The notes under the pieces were generated by a model. That model did not search any database, was not told the origin of the DNA, and worked only from the letters and a program-made list of their open reading frames with translations. Shown piece after piece: positions 55,285 to 64,000 of a stretch of DNA of 64,000 nucleotides. The stretch is from Channallabes apus. Taxonomy: Eukaryota; Chordata; Actinopteri; Siluriformes; Clariidae. The stretch spans positions 22,313,325-22,377,324 of the forward strand of contig CM060104.1 of the NCBI GenBank assembly GCA_030522415.1, in the 5' to 3' direction. The translations under genes were made by a program, and so were the position numbers. Each line of letters begins with the position of its first letter. The first letter of the stretch is position 1.

Positions 55285-55964
55285 TGTGTATATATATGCA
55301 GAGTGATCTTACTTGACACGCATCTTTTAATAAGGAATAACAGAACTTAAACAGCTTCACACAAAGAACTAATCTAAACAGGGAATGCACCACGACAAAG
55401 GACTAAACAAGACTAGGGGGAATACATAAGCCAGGCATGAACTAAAGACCAGACGAAGCTATGGGCTAAACAGAGGTAAGGGCTAGACACAGTTAAGGGT
55501 TAAACAGAACTAAAGGCCAGACAGAGCTAAAGACTAGGCAGCGGTAAGGGTTAGACAGTACAGGCTAGGCAGAGTACAGGCTAGGCAAAAACATAGGCTA
55601 GGAGATGAAACAGAAGAAACTAAACATAATAGAACACGCATAGAAACCAAACTGAGAACAGAAACAACTAGAAACTAAAGAAGTGGCATAACACCAAGAA
55701 CTAAGAACTTGCATGGAACTGGCATGCCATCAGCACCCACTTAACTGATCCGTATGTAAACAGTACATAATCAGTATGCCCGACAATGACCCATAAAACC
55801 AAGGACTATTTATAATAGCACTGATTTAGCTAACCTCGATCAGGTGTGCTCCCATCACCTGATCGAGGTGCACTCTGGGAACTGGAGTCCAAAACTAAAG
55901 AAAAACACAAACGAAAACAAAATGGAGTCCGGGAGCATGGCGCCATCTGGTGTATAACTGTGAC
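55285..55964 (-). repeat. Candidate solo LTR with degenerate ~20-bp repeats
   Basis: On the minus strand it begins tgtcacagttatacaccaga, carries a TATA-like attataaatagt at about 55820 and ends ...atatatatacaca. Between 55450 and 55610 units like gctagacagagctaagg recur about eight times. No clear 5-bp duplication, so the limits and class are tentative. Confidence 0.4.
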
Positions 55965-56167
55965 ACATAACAGATAAGGCCAATTAATTTTTTTTTAAGC
56001 TAGACAATCCGTCACTTCACTTTACTCAACAGATCTGTTGAAATCAAATGTAGTGGGAAAAGATAGCATTCAAACAGACCAGTTCACCATAATACTCTAC
56101 ATTCATGAGTATCCCAGATCTGTACTTTTGCCTATTACAAATTTACACACAATGGCTTGGCTAAATA

Positions 56168-57524
56168 CAGGTCCAGGTAAAAAATTAGCATATTGTGATG
56201 AAGTTCATTATTTTCTGTAATGTACTGATAAACATTACTTTCATATATTTTAGATTCATTACACATAACTGAAGTAGTTCCAGCCTTTTATTGTTTTAAT
56301 ATTGATGATTGTGGCATACAGCTCATGAAAACCCAAAATCCCTATCTCAAAAAATTAGCATATTTCATCCGACCAATAAAAGAAAAGTGTTTTAATACAA
56401 AAAAAGTCAACCTTCAAATAATTATGTTCAGTTATGCACTCAATACTTGGTTGGGAATCCTTTTGCAGATTCTTGTGTCTTGTGTCTCTCAACTTTCTCT
56501 TCACAATATCCCACAGATTCTTTATGGGGTTCAGGTCAGGAGAGTTGGCAGGCCAATTGAGCACAGTAATACCATGGTCAGTAAACCATTTACCAGTGGT
56601 TTTGGCACTGTGAGCAGGTGCCAGGTCGTGCTGAAAAATGAAATCTTCATCTCCATAAAACTTTTCAGCAGATGGAAGCATGAAGTGCTCCAAAATCTCC
56701 TGATAGCTAGCTGCATTGACCCTGCCCTTGATAAAACACAGTGGACTAACACCAGCAGCTGACATGGCACCCCAGACCATCACTGACTGTGGGTACTTGA
56801 CAGGCATTTTGGCATTTCCCTCTCCCCAGTCTTCCTCCAGACTGTGGCACCTTGATTTCCGAATGACATGCAAAATTTGCAACCTGTAGCCCATTTCCTG
56901 CACACGCCTGTACACGCTGGCTCTGGATGTTTCTACTCCAGACTCAGTCCACTGCTTCCGCAGGTCCCCCAAGGTCTGGAATCGGTCCTTCTCCACAATC
57001 TTCCTCAGGGCCCCGTCACCTCTTCTCGTTGTGCAGCGTTTTCTGCCACACTTTTTCCTTCCCACAGACTTCCCACTGAGGTCCCTTGATACAGCACTCT
57101 GGGAACAGCCTATTCGTTGAGAAATTTCTTTCTGTGTCTTACCCTCTTGCTTGAGGGTGTCAATGATGGCCTGTCAGGTCGACAGTCTTACCCATGATTG
57201 CGGTTTTGAGTAATGAACCAGGCTGGGAGTTTTTAAAAGCCTCAGGAATCTTTTGCAGGTGTTTAGAGTTAATTAGTTGATTCAGATGATTAGGTTAATA
57301 GCTCGTTTAGAGAACCTTTTCATGATATGCAAATTTTTTGAGATAGGGATTTTGGGTCTTCACGAGCTGTATGCCACAATCATCAATATTAAAACAATAA
57401 AAGGCTTGAACTACTTCAGTTTGTGTGTAATGAATCTAAAATATATGAAAGTCTAATGTTTATCAGTACATTACAGAAAATAATGAACTTTATCACAATA
57501 TGCTAATTTTTTGAGAAGGACCTG
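56168..57524 (-). mobile_element. Tc1-like element with ~200-bp inverted repeats
   Basis: TA at 56166-56167 and 57525-57526. Left end caggtccaggtaaaaaatta; right end, inverted, caggtccttctcaaaaaatt. The repeats continue through agcatattgtgat and tttattgttttaatattgat on both sides. The interior is the transposase remnant. Confidence 0.9.
56355..57192 (-). pseudogene. Tc1-like transposase, internally deleted
   Basis: Starts MGKTVDL at 57192, then a frameshift, AIIDTLKQEGKTQKEISQRI (helix-turn-helix), and an open frame from 57065 with GRKKCGRKRCTTRRGDGALR, RFQTLGDLRKQWTESGVETS. After MGYRLQI the segment with the first catalytic Asp is deleted. Then PQSVMVWGAMSAAGVSPLCF, FIFQHDLAPAHSAKTT (second Asp) and WPANSPDLNPIKNLWDIVKR, where family members have E at the third catalytic position (PIEN) and this copy has K. 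The C-terminus is lost. Inactive. Confidence 0.85.
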
Positions 57525-57526
57525 TA

Positions 57527-58117
57527 AATAAGTTTTCTACCTAGACTTGATCACTGAAACTGTGTCTGAGTCCCGAACATTAATTGGAAAACTATTCCAT
57601 ACCTTTGGTGCTTTTTAAGAAAAATCTATTGACACTGATCTATGCTAGTTTATCATTATACAAGGTACCAACAAACAGCCTTTACCCTTTAATCGCAGTA
57701 GGCATGACAGAGCATGAAACACTAGCAGTTCAGTCAGGTATCATCCTCTGAGACCATTTAGTGCTTTTTATGTCAGTAGTAGTATTTGAAAATCGATGTG
57801 AACTTTCACAGCCAATGCATTAATAAGCATCCAGTATCTAATGTGCTTCTCACATTCCTCAACTTTTTAAGCTGGTGTCTCTCATCTGACTGAGACATAT
57901 AACTGTGTGTCATCAGCATAACAGTGAAAACTAATACCATGCTTACAAATTATGTTTACCAGAGGATGCATCAGAGAGAAAATACAAAACTCACTTTAGT
58001 ACACACAGAATATTCACCGTTTACATCTACAAAATGTAACATAGGACCTGAGCCAGGAAAGGATTGTTCCCTTAACTCCTACAATATTTTCTGATATATT
58101 ATGGAGTGTATATTATA
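57527..58117 (+). other. tcf7 intronic sequence with a short copy of a block at 51880-51945
   Basis: cacagccaatgcattaataa, gcatccagtatctaatgt, cttctcacattcctcaactt at 57806-57868 repeats text at 51871-51931. Otherwise no feature. Confidence 0.5.
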
Positions 58118-59716
58118 CAGTGGCTAGCAAAAGTATTCAGCCCCCTTGAACTTTTCCACATTTTGTCACATTACAGCCACAAACATAAATAAATTGTATT
58201 GGAATTCCACGTGAAAGACCAATACAAAGTGGTGTACACGTGAGAAGTAGACCGAAAATCATACATGATTCCAAACATTTTTTACAAATAAATAACTGAC
58301 AAGTGGGGTGTGCGTAATTATTCAGCCCCATGAGTCAATACTTTGTAGAACCACCTTTTGCTGCAATTACAGCTACCAGTCTTTTAGGGTATGTCTCTAC
58401 CAGCTTTGCACATCTAGAGACTGAAATCCTTGTCCATTCTTCTTTGCAAAACAGCTCCAGCTCAGTCAGATTAGATGGACAGCGTTTGTGAACAGCAGTT
58501 TTCAGATCTTGCCACAGATTCTCGATTGGATTTAGATCTGGACTTTGACTGGGCCATTCTAACACATGGATATGTTTTGTTTTAAACCATTCTATTGTTG
58601 CCTAAGCTTATGTTTAGGGTCATTGTCCTGCTGGAAGGTGAACCTCCGCCCCAGTCTCAAGTCTTTTGCAGACTCCAAGAGGTTTTCTTCCAAGATTGCC
58701 TTGTATTTGGCTCCATCCACCTTCCCTCTGACCAGCTTCCCTGTCCCTGCTGAAGAGAAGCACCCCCAGAGCATGATGCTGCCACCACCATATTTGACAG
58801 TGGGGATGGTGTGTTCAGAGTCATGTGCAGTGTTAGTTTTGTGCCACACATAGCGTTTTGCATTTTGGCCAGAAGTTCCATTTTGGTCTCATCTGACCAG
58901 AGCACCTTCTTCCACATGTTTGCTTGTGTCCCCCACATAGCTGGTGGCAAAATGCAAACGGGATTTCTTATGGTTTTCTGTTAACAATGGCTTTCTTCTT
59001 GCCACTCTTCCATAAAGGCCAACTTTGTGCAGTGCACGACTAATAGTTGTCCTATGGACAGATTCCCCCACCTGGGCTGTAGATCTCTGCAGCTCGTCCA
59101 GAGTCACCATGGGCCTCTTGGCTGCATTTCTGATCAGCGCTCTCCTTGTTCGGCCTGTGAGTTTAGGTGGACGGCCTTGTCTAGGTAGGTTTACAGTTGT
59201 GCCATACTCCTTCCATTTCTGAATGATCGCTTGAACAGTGCTCCGTGGGATGTTCAAGGCTTTGGAAATCTTTTTGTAGCCTAAGCCTGCTTTAAATTTC
59301 TCAGTAACTTTATCCCTGACCTGTCTGGTGTGTTCTTTGGACTTCATGGTGTCGTTGCTCCCAATATTCTCTTAGACAACCTCCGAGGCCTTCACAGAGC
59401 AGCTGTATTTGAACTGACATTAGATTACACACAGGTGCACTCTATTTAGTCAGTAGCACTCATCATGCAATGTCTATGGGCAACTGACTGCACTTAGATC
59501 AAAGGGGGCTGAATAATTACGCACACCCCACTTTGCAGTTATTTATTTGTAAAAAATGTTTGGAATCATGTATGATTTTCGTTCCACTTCTCAAGTGTAC
59601 ACCACTTTGTATTGGTCTTTCACGTGGAAATCCAATGAAATTGATTCATGTTTGTGGCTGTAATGTGACAAAATGTGGAAAAGTTCAAGGGGGCCGAATA
59701 CTTTTGCAAGCCACGG
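58118..59716 (-). mobile_element. Nearly full-length Tc1-like element
   Basis: TA at 58116-58117 and 59717-59718. Left end cagtggctagcaaaagtatt; right end, inverted, ccgtggcttgcaaaagtatt. Inverted repeats of about 210 bp. The transposase occupies the centre. It lies in the tcf7 intron, antisense to the gene. Confidence 0.9.
58335..59347 (-). pseudogene. Tc1-like transposase, near complete but frameshifted
   Basis: 59347-58889 gives the N-terminal paired-like DNA-binding domain: MKSKEHTRQVRDKVTEKFKA, KISKALNIPRSTVQAIIQKW, GRPPKLTGRTRRALIRNAAK, TTISRALHKVGLYGRVARRK. A frame change near 58900 leads to VLWSDETKMELL (first catalytic Asp). 58849-58592 has KYGGGSIMLWGCFSSAGTGK and [12 protein letters not shown] (second Asp). 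A further change leads to 58565-58335, [20 protein letters not shown] (third catalytic residue Glu), ending AKGGSTKY. All catalytic residues remain, with about three frame breaks. Confidence 0.9.
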
Positions 59717-59823
59717 TATATCATTATATATGGTGTCAAAAAAAGGTCAGGCAATACACAACCCTGATCAGAGACATTACTTTCAATCATTGAGCTACTT
59801 TGTCTCCTGGTGTTAGAATTTTA

Positions 59824-60280
59824 TTTTTTATTTAGTAATTTTTTGGGTTTTTCCAATTTTCTCCCCAATTTAGTCGTGGCCAATTCCTCCCCGTCTCTAG
59901 GGGGGCTCCCACATTAATGCTACCACTACCACTCAGTTGGGAGGGCGAAGACTATCACGTATTTCCTCAGAACCGCGTGACGTCAGTCGACCGCATCTTT
60001 TCAAACTGTTTGCTCACGCACCATTAGGGGCTGAGTAAAACACTCGGAGGAAAGCGCTAGCCGCTCCTTCCGCGTGCGCGAGCTCACAGACGCCCCTGAT
60101 GGACTGTAGAACCGTGATTAATGTGGGAGCACAAGTACCTCTCATCCCTCCGATGAGAGGCTCGGCCAATCAGTTCTCTCTATGCCTCCGGCTGTGAGAG
60201 GAAAACAGCACCACCTGGAGTTCGAACCAGCGTTCTCCAGATGATAGGGCGAGCGCTTTACCACTGCGCCACTCAGAGGC
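59824..60280 (-). mobile_element. Long tRNA-headed SINE
   Basis: On the minus strand the head is gcctctgagtggcgcagtgg, taaagcgctcgccctat, then B box ctggttcgaactccagg. A body of about 330 bp follows (atgagaggtacttgtgctcc, gtgtttttactcagcccct-like), then tggccacgactaaattgggg and an A-rich end. The flanks agaattt at 59815-59823 and 60281-60288 are probably the target duplication. Confidence 0.8.
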
Positions 60281-60551
60281 AGAATTTAATTTTTACCTGT
60301 GATTTTGCCCATGAGGTGATTCAAAGACTTCTAGCTTATAAAACGATAGGTTATAACATTAAAATGTGATATTATTTGAGATTTCATACATTTTTGAGCT
60401 TCCTTTCACTATGGTAGTTATCAAGTTATTATTATTATGCAGTTTTTCATGCTCTACATCACTCTTCCATATAAGAAAAATATATGCTGTCTACAATATT
60501 GAAAAGATGAACAAATGAAACTTGAACTGTTATTTTCTTTCTGCATTGCAG

Positions 60552-60714
60552 TAAGCCTCATTCAGAATCAAAGAGGGAGAGAGAGCCTAAGAAACCAGTC
60601 ATCAAGAAGCCTCTGAATGCCTTTATGCTGTATATGAAGGAGATGAGGGCAAAAGTCATTGCAGAATGCACCTTGAAAGAGAGTGCAGCAATCAATCAGA
60701 TACTTGGACGTAGG
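60552..60714 (+). CDS. tcf7: tcf7 exon: start of the HMG box
   Basis: 163 nt between acceptor gcattgcag and donor gtgagt. One base completes the codon begun in 54906-55013, then 54 codons: [55 protein letters not shown]. This is the first part of the HMG box, which binds the minor groove of CTTTGAA-type sites. The AKVIAEC form is that of TCF7 rather than LEF1 (ANVVAEC) or TCF7L2 (AKVVAEC), from memory of those proteins. The exon ends in phase 0 after GRR, the usual intron position. Confidence 0.95.
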
Positions 60715-60869
60715 GTGAGTGTTTCCCAGATTGATACACTAATGTGCTTAAATATGGGAATAATGTAACAAGCATTTGTTATCATTTTGCAATATCCTCT
60801 CCTGGGTACAGACCACTTCCTGGTTCATGCAGGCATAGGCACATTTGATCATGTGTTTTTATTGTTGTG

Positions 60870-60902
60870 TTTGTGTGTGTGGGTGTATGTGTGTGTGTGC
60901 TC
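60870..60902. repeat. (TG)n-rich tract
   Basis: Interrupted TG repeats in the tcf7 intron. Confidence 0.8.
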
Positions 60903-61168
60903 ACACAATCAAGAATGATGATGTCATGTCAAATTAAATTAAATTTGTTGTTGACTAATTTTAGTTGATAACGTTGATTAATTGGTGCACCCCTACTCTG
61001 CAGCGAGTACTTAGAAACCACGCATATTTTCGCTATGTCACTGATAAAGGTTGATCAACAAACTACCTTCAGGCACATTTGGATAAATCTTATTTTTAAT
61101 TATTATTATCTTGCTTTCAGTAGAAACCTACCTGAAAATATATATTTTTATGTGTAAATGTTTGACAG

Positions 61169-61276
61169 TGGCATGCTCTGACTCGTGAGGAACAGGCCAA
61201 GTACTATGAGCTTGCCAGGAAAGAGCGGCAGCTTCACATGCAACTCTACCCCAGCTGGTCTGCCAGAGACAACTAT
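61169..61276 (+). CDS. tcf7: tcf7 exon: second half of the HMG box
   Basis: 108 nt, 36 codons, phase 0 at both ends, between acceptor gacag and donor gtaagt. Reads [20 protein letters not shown] then [16 protein letters not shown]. Compared with mammalian TCF7/LEF1 two positions differ: Ser to Thr in WHALTREEQ and Gly to Ser in [11 protein letters not shown]. The following exon with the basic GKKKRR-type tail that supports nuclear entry and DNA bending was not found before the window end. Confidence 0.95.
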
Positions 61277-62382
61277 GTAAGTACTTTTAGTCACACAGTA
61301 CGCACAGACATTGTAGTGGTAGACTCAGTCTCTGTCAGAAATTAAACATTTATCACAGTTGATTTGAGTAGTTCTAGGAAGAACTAGGAGTCATGCAACT
61401 CTAAACTTATATACAAAGACAATAACTTACCACAGGATCACTTATTTATTCTCTAAATTGACCCAGAACCGTTATACAGTTACATTCACATTCTGGTTCT
61501 ACATGCAACAACCACGTACAATTAAAAAGAAGAATATCTTTTAAACATCTTATATTTTTCTTTTTCTTTTTATTTATTTGAATGATAAATATTGAGACAA
61601 CCTATAACATGGATTCATTTAATTTGAACATTGACCTAATGATAGTACTAGAGGCTTTGAAGAGTGAAGAGTAGAGATTAAATTATTAACATGAGAATTG
61701 GAATTATCCCCAACTAATATTCCACTATTTATGTTAAACATGATCCATTTCTGGTTTTTACTGTCATCCAATGGTCAGGGGCTGTAACATCGATGTGATA
61801 AACTTAATATGAAAACTTGTCAGAAATCAGATGACACCAGGATTTATTGTTAAAAAAACAACCAAAAAAAAAACAATTTTATATATATATGTTTTACCAC
61901 CTCAGTGCGTTGGGCTTACTCGCTCTTTGGTGGCTGCATCATCAAACCCATTTTTGTGTTACAGCAGAATAGTTTTAAACAACAAAAGTGTTTTATTTTT
62001 AGATTATATTATTATTTTTTTGCAGATTATTTGTAGAATTATCTGATTATTTGTAGATTCCTCTGAAGAATATCTACCAAATTATGTGCAGATATAAGAT
62101 ATTGTGGAAACTTTTAATTTTTATTTTAAATGACTCATTTTGGTTTAGTGATGAAATTGTTCATTTTTTCTTTACACGGTTCACAGTTCCCTTCAAAACT
62201 GAGCAGTTCTGCCTCCTGTCATCTATTTCACATGAAGCTACTTGCGGCTTGAAATGCAGCTAAGCACAGATATGCAGTATATTATCTGACCTAATTTCAG
62301 TAGATGCTGTAGATGCTTAATGGTGAGCATGACATATGCATGGGGGAGTGTAGGTTGATGGTCGGAACTTGAAATCTATCTA

Positions 62383-62416
<34 letters not shown>

Positions 62417-62699
62417 GATGATATAAAACAAAAAAATATGCAACCACTGGCATAAGATTTTTACATGGTTGTGCTACATGAGAAAGTGAAGACAGTTTAG
62501 CGATAGGGTTTGGATTTATTCACCACTTTACGACATTAAAGACATGCCATTTAATTGTGTAAATCCAACACTTAACCACTTTATTAAATCAATTTGCATA
62601 CCAGGTTACATAACCAGTCTTGCGTTCTTTCATGTCCTCGTGTTGCACCTGATTCTATCAGTGGTATTACAGTTAACTGAAAAGATTTTTGTTCAATAG
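61277..62699 (+). other. tcf7 intron or flank; (TCTG)n at 62376-62418
   Basis: AT-rich sequence with a tetranucleotide run ctatctatctgtctgtctgt. No exon recognised. Confidence 0.5.
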
Positions 62700-62999
62700 C
62701 TTGACATGTTGTCGCAGGACCGACTCAGGACAGGAAAGCACAAATGACAGAAGACACGAATATGCAGGAAAATTTTTTTGCTCTTTTATTTAACTTTTTC
62801 TTCCTTTTGATCTGAACTCGAAAAGGAGAGACAAAAAAAAAGAAAAATACATTCACACACACATCCACACACACACAGTGCTCTTCGGTACTGGGGGTCC
62901 TTGGAGGTGAGGGAGGTAAAGCAGAAGAGGCAGCCTTTGCGGTCAGAAGAGGCAGTGTCAACTGTCGCGCGTGGTGGCCAACGGCGCAGCAGAGGCTGG
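62700..62999 (-). repeat. Possible LTR remnant next to gypsy LTR
   Basis: tatgcaggaaaatttttttg and ctcttttatttaactttttc resemble the tail of the gypsy LTR at 14480-14510 (cgcaggagaatgtttc, gtttttattaac). It is followed by a CA-rich run and GC-rich sequence. Weak. Confidence 0.3.
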
Positions 63000-63456
63000 T
63001 GTCATGACTTGTACTTATAAGAGGCGGACGCAAGTGCAAGTGAAAATGACCGTGTCTTTAATCACACAAAATAAAGACCCAAAAACAGAAATTCCACCAA
63101 CAATAATTCCCCACACAGTGTCTTTTCTCGTGTATTCACGAGGATGCTTAGTCCCGGGGTTATGACCCCTCTCCTGCCGCATCTATTAGTCCTAGAAAGG
63201 AGAAGCAGGCTTTATCAATGTTCTTATCAAAACTTACTAACACACAGACGTTTTATGAGGCACAACGGTGGACGAACGAGTGGCTCCGGGGTCGGCTGGT
63301 TTATATAGGTGCACACAAAGGGGAGACAGGTGATACTAACTACAGGTAATCAAGACTGACATATACACACAGACACACTAGGGGGAGACAAAGGCTGCGG
63401 CTCAGTATTCCGGGGAACCGGATCTTCCCTGAGGCCGTGGTGGTCCAGATGTTACA
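63000..63456 (-). repeat. 3' LTR of a third gypsy element
   Basis: 457 bp, TGTAACATCTGG...GTCATGACA on the minus strand. Ends like those of the element at 14435. A TATATAAA lies at 63307-63300. A polypurine tract (gggagagggggtac) precedes it at 63457-63472. Confidence 0.85.
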
Positions 63457-64000
63457 GTACCCCCTCTCCCAGAACCGGCCTCCTGAGGGAGGCGAGGGCG
63501 CCCCCTACGCGCCGTCGAAGGGAGTGAGGATGCACCTGCTTGATGGAGATGCCGGCGGGCGGGACGACCCGGTGGTCGCGGAGCCGGGCGATCCGGCCGA
63601 GCCCTGTGGAAATCCGTAATGAGTTCTTGACTCAGTATGTCCCGGGCCGGGACCCAACTCCGCTCCTCCGGGCCGTACCCCTCCCACTCGACTAAGTATT
63701 GCAATGCACCTGCTCTCCTTCGCGAGTCCAGTAGTTCTTTTACCCGGAACGCGGGGGCGCCCCCGATGTCCACGGCCCCAGGGAGTGTAGGTTCCGCTGT
63801 TCCTTCATCCAGTGGGCCCCGGACCACCGGCCTGAGAAGAGAGATATGGAAAACGGGGTTAATGCGAAGATGTGTAGGGAGAGAGAGTCTATATGAGACG
63901 GGGTTTATTTGTGCTGATATGGGAAATGGGCCGATGAACCTGGGGGAGAGTTTCTTGCAGGGGAGGTTGAGGTGAAGGTCCCGTGTCGAGAGCCACACCC
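63402..64000 (-). CDS. C-terminal Gag-Pol of third gypsy element (runs off window)
   Basis: A frame open to the window edge covering the end of integrase ([40 protein letters not shown]) and the chromodomain ([39 protein letters not shown]), with a proline/arginine-rich tail and a stop inside the LTR. It parallels residues 1278-1475 of the polyprotein at 14980-19377, as a distinct subfamily. The chromodomain directs integration to marked chromatin in related elements. Confidence 0.9.
   Translation of the reverse strand, partial: VWLSTRDLHLNLPCKKLSPRFIGPFPISAQINPVSYRLSLPTHLRINPVFHISLLRPVVRGPLDEGTAEPTLPGAVDIGGAPAFRVKELLDSRRRAGALQYLVEWEGYGPEERSWVPARDILSQELITDFHRARPDRPAPRPPGRPARRHLHQAGASSLPSTARRGRPRLPQEAGSGRGGTVTSGPPRPQGRSGSPEY

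Overview
The window is a stretch of vertebrate, almost certainly teleost fish, chromosome. The evidence is intron-split exons of tcf7, an AT-rich background with (CA)n microsatellites, and a repeat population typical of ray-finned fish: Tc1-like elements, L2/Rex-type LINEs, chromodomain Ty3/gypsy elements, piggyBac, hAT MITEs and tRNA-headed SINEs. A catfish-like genome is my guess from the repeat mix; the sequence alone does not prove it. There are no bacterial, phage or CRISPR features.

The only host gene I can support is tcf7, on the + strand at the right end. Three exons are visible (54906-55013, 60552-60714, 61169-61276). They encode the proline-rich segment before the HMG box and almost all of the HMG box. 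The 5.5 kb intron between the first two holds two Tc1-like elements, a long SINE and an LTR-like block. Earlier and later tcf7 exons were not found.

The rest is mobile-element strata. 0-14.4 kb: decayed Tc1, SINE, non-LTR and piggyBac pieces, plus a hAT MITE with a perfect 8-bp duplication nested in a TA-flanked element (8617-10026). 14.4-20.0 kb: a complete minus-strand Ty3/gypsy chromodomain element with LTRs that look identical, 5-bp AAGGT duplications and one uninterrupted gag-pol frame. 20-35.4 kb: an old minus-strand Tc1-like element broken by a 53-bp retroposon, by a plus-strand Tc1-like element and by a block of about 9.7 kb. That block contains an L2 LINE, which is itself split by a 4.8 kb element with terminal inverted repeats. 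36.4-43.6 kb: a Rex1/L2-type LINE split by a second gypsy element with CATAT duplications. 43.6-51.1 kb: piggyBac and hAT remnants, dispersed repeat blocks, and a LINE with a C-terminal PD-(D/E)XK-like region whose 5' end abuts the 3' tail of another copy. 51.5-53.4 kb: a gypsy-like remnant with gag, protease and integrase zinc finger but no room for reverse transcriptase. 63.0-64.0 kb: the 3' end of a third gypsy element.

The most striking mechanistic signal is in the two complete gypsy elements. The bases just after the 5' LTR are the reverse complement (9 and 11 nt) of the predicted mRNA 5' end, which lies about 30 nt downstream of the LTR TATA box. This is the self-priming arrangement known for the Tf1/sushi group. 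The most unusual small object is an intron-bearing tRNA-Ile(UAU)-like sequence fused to an L2-type 3' tail at 28607-28745.
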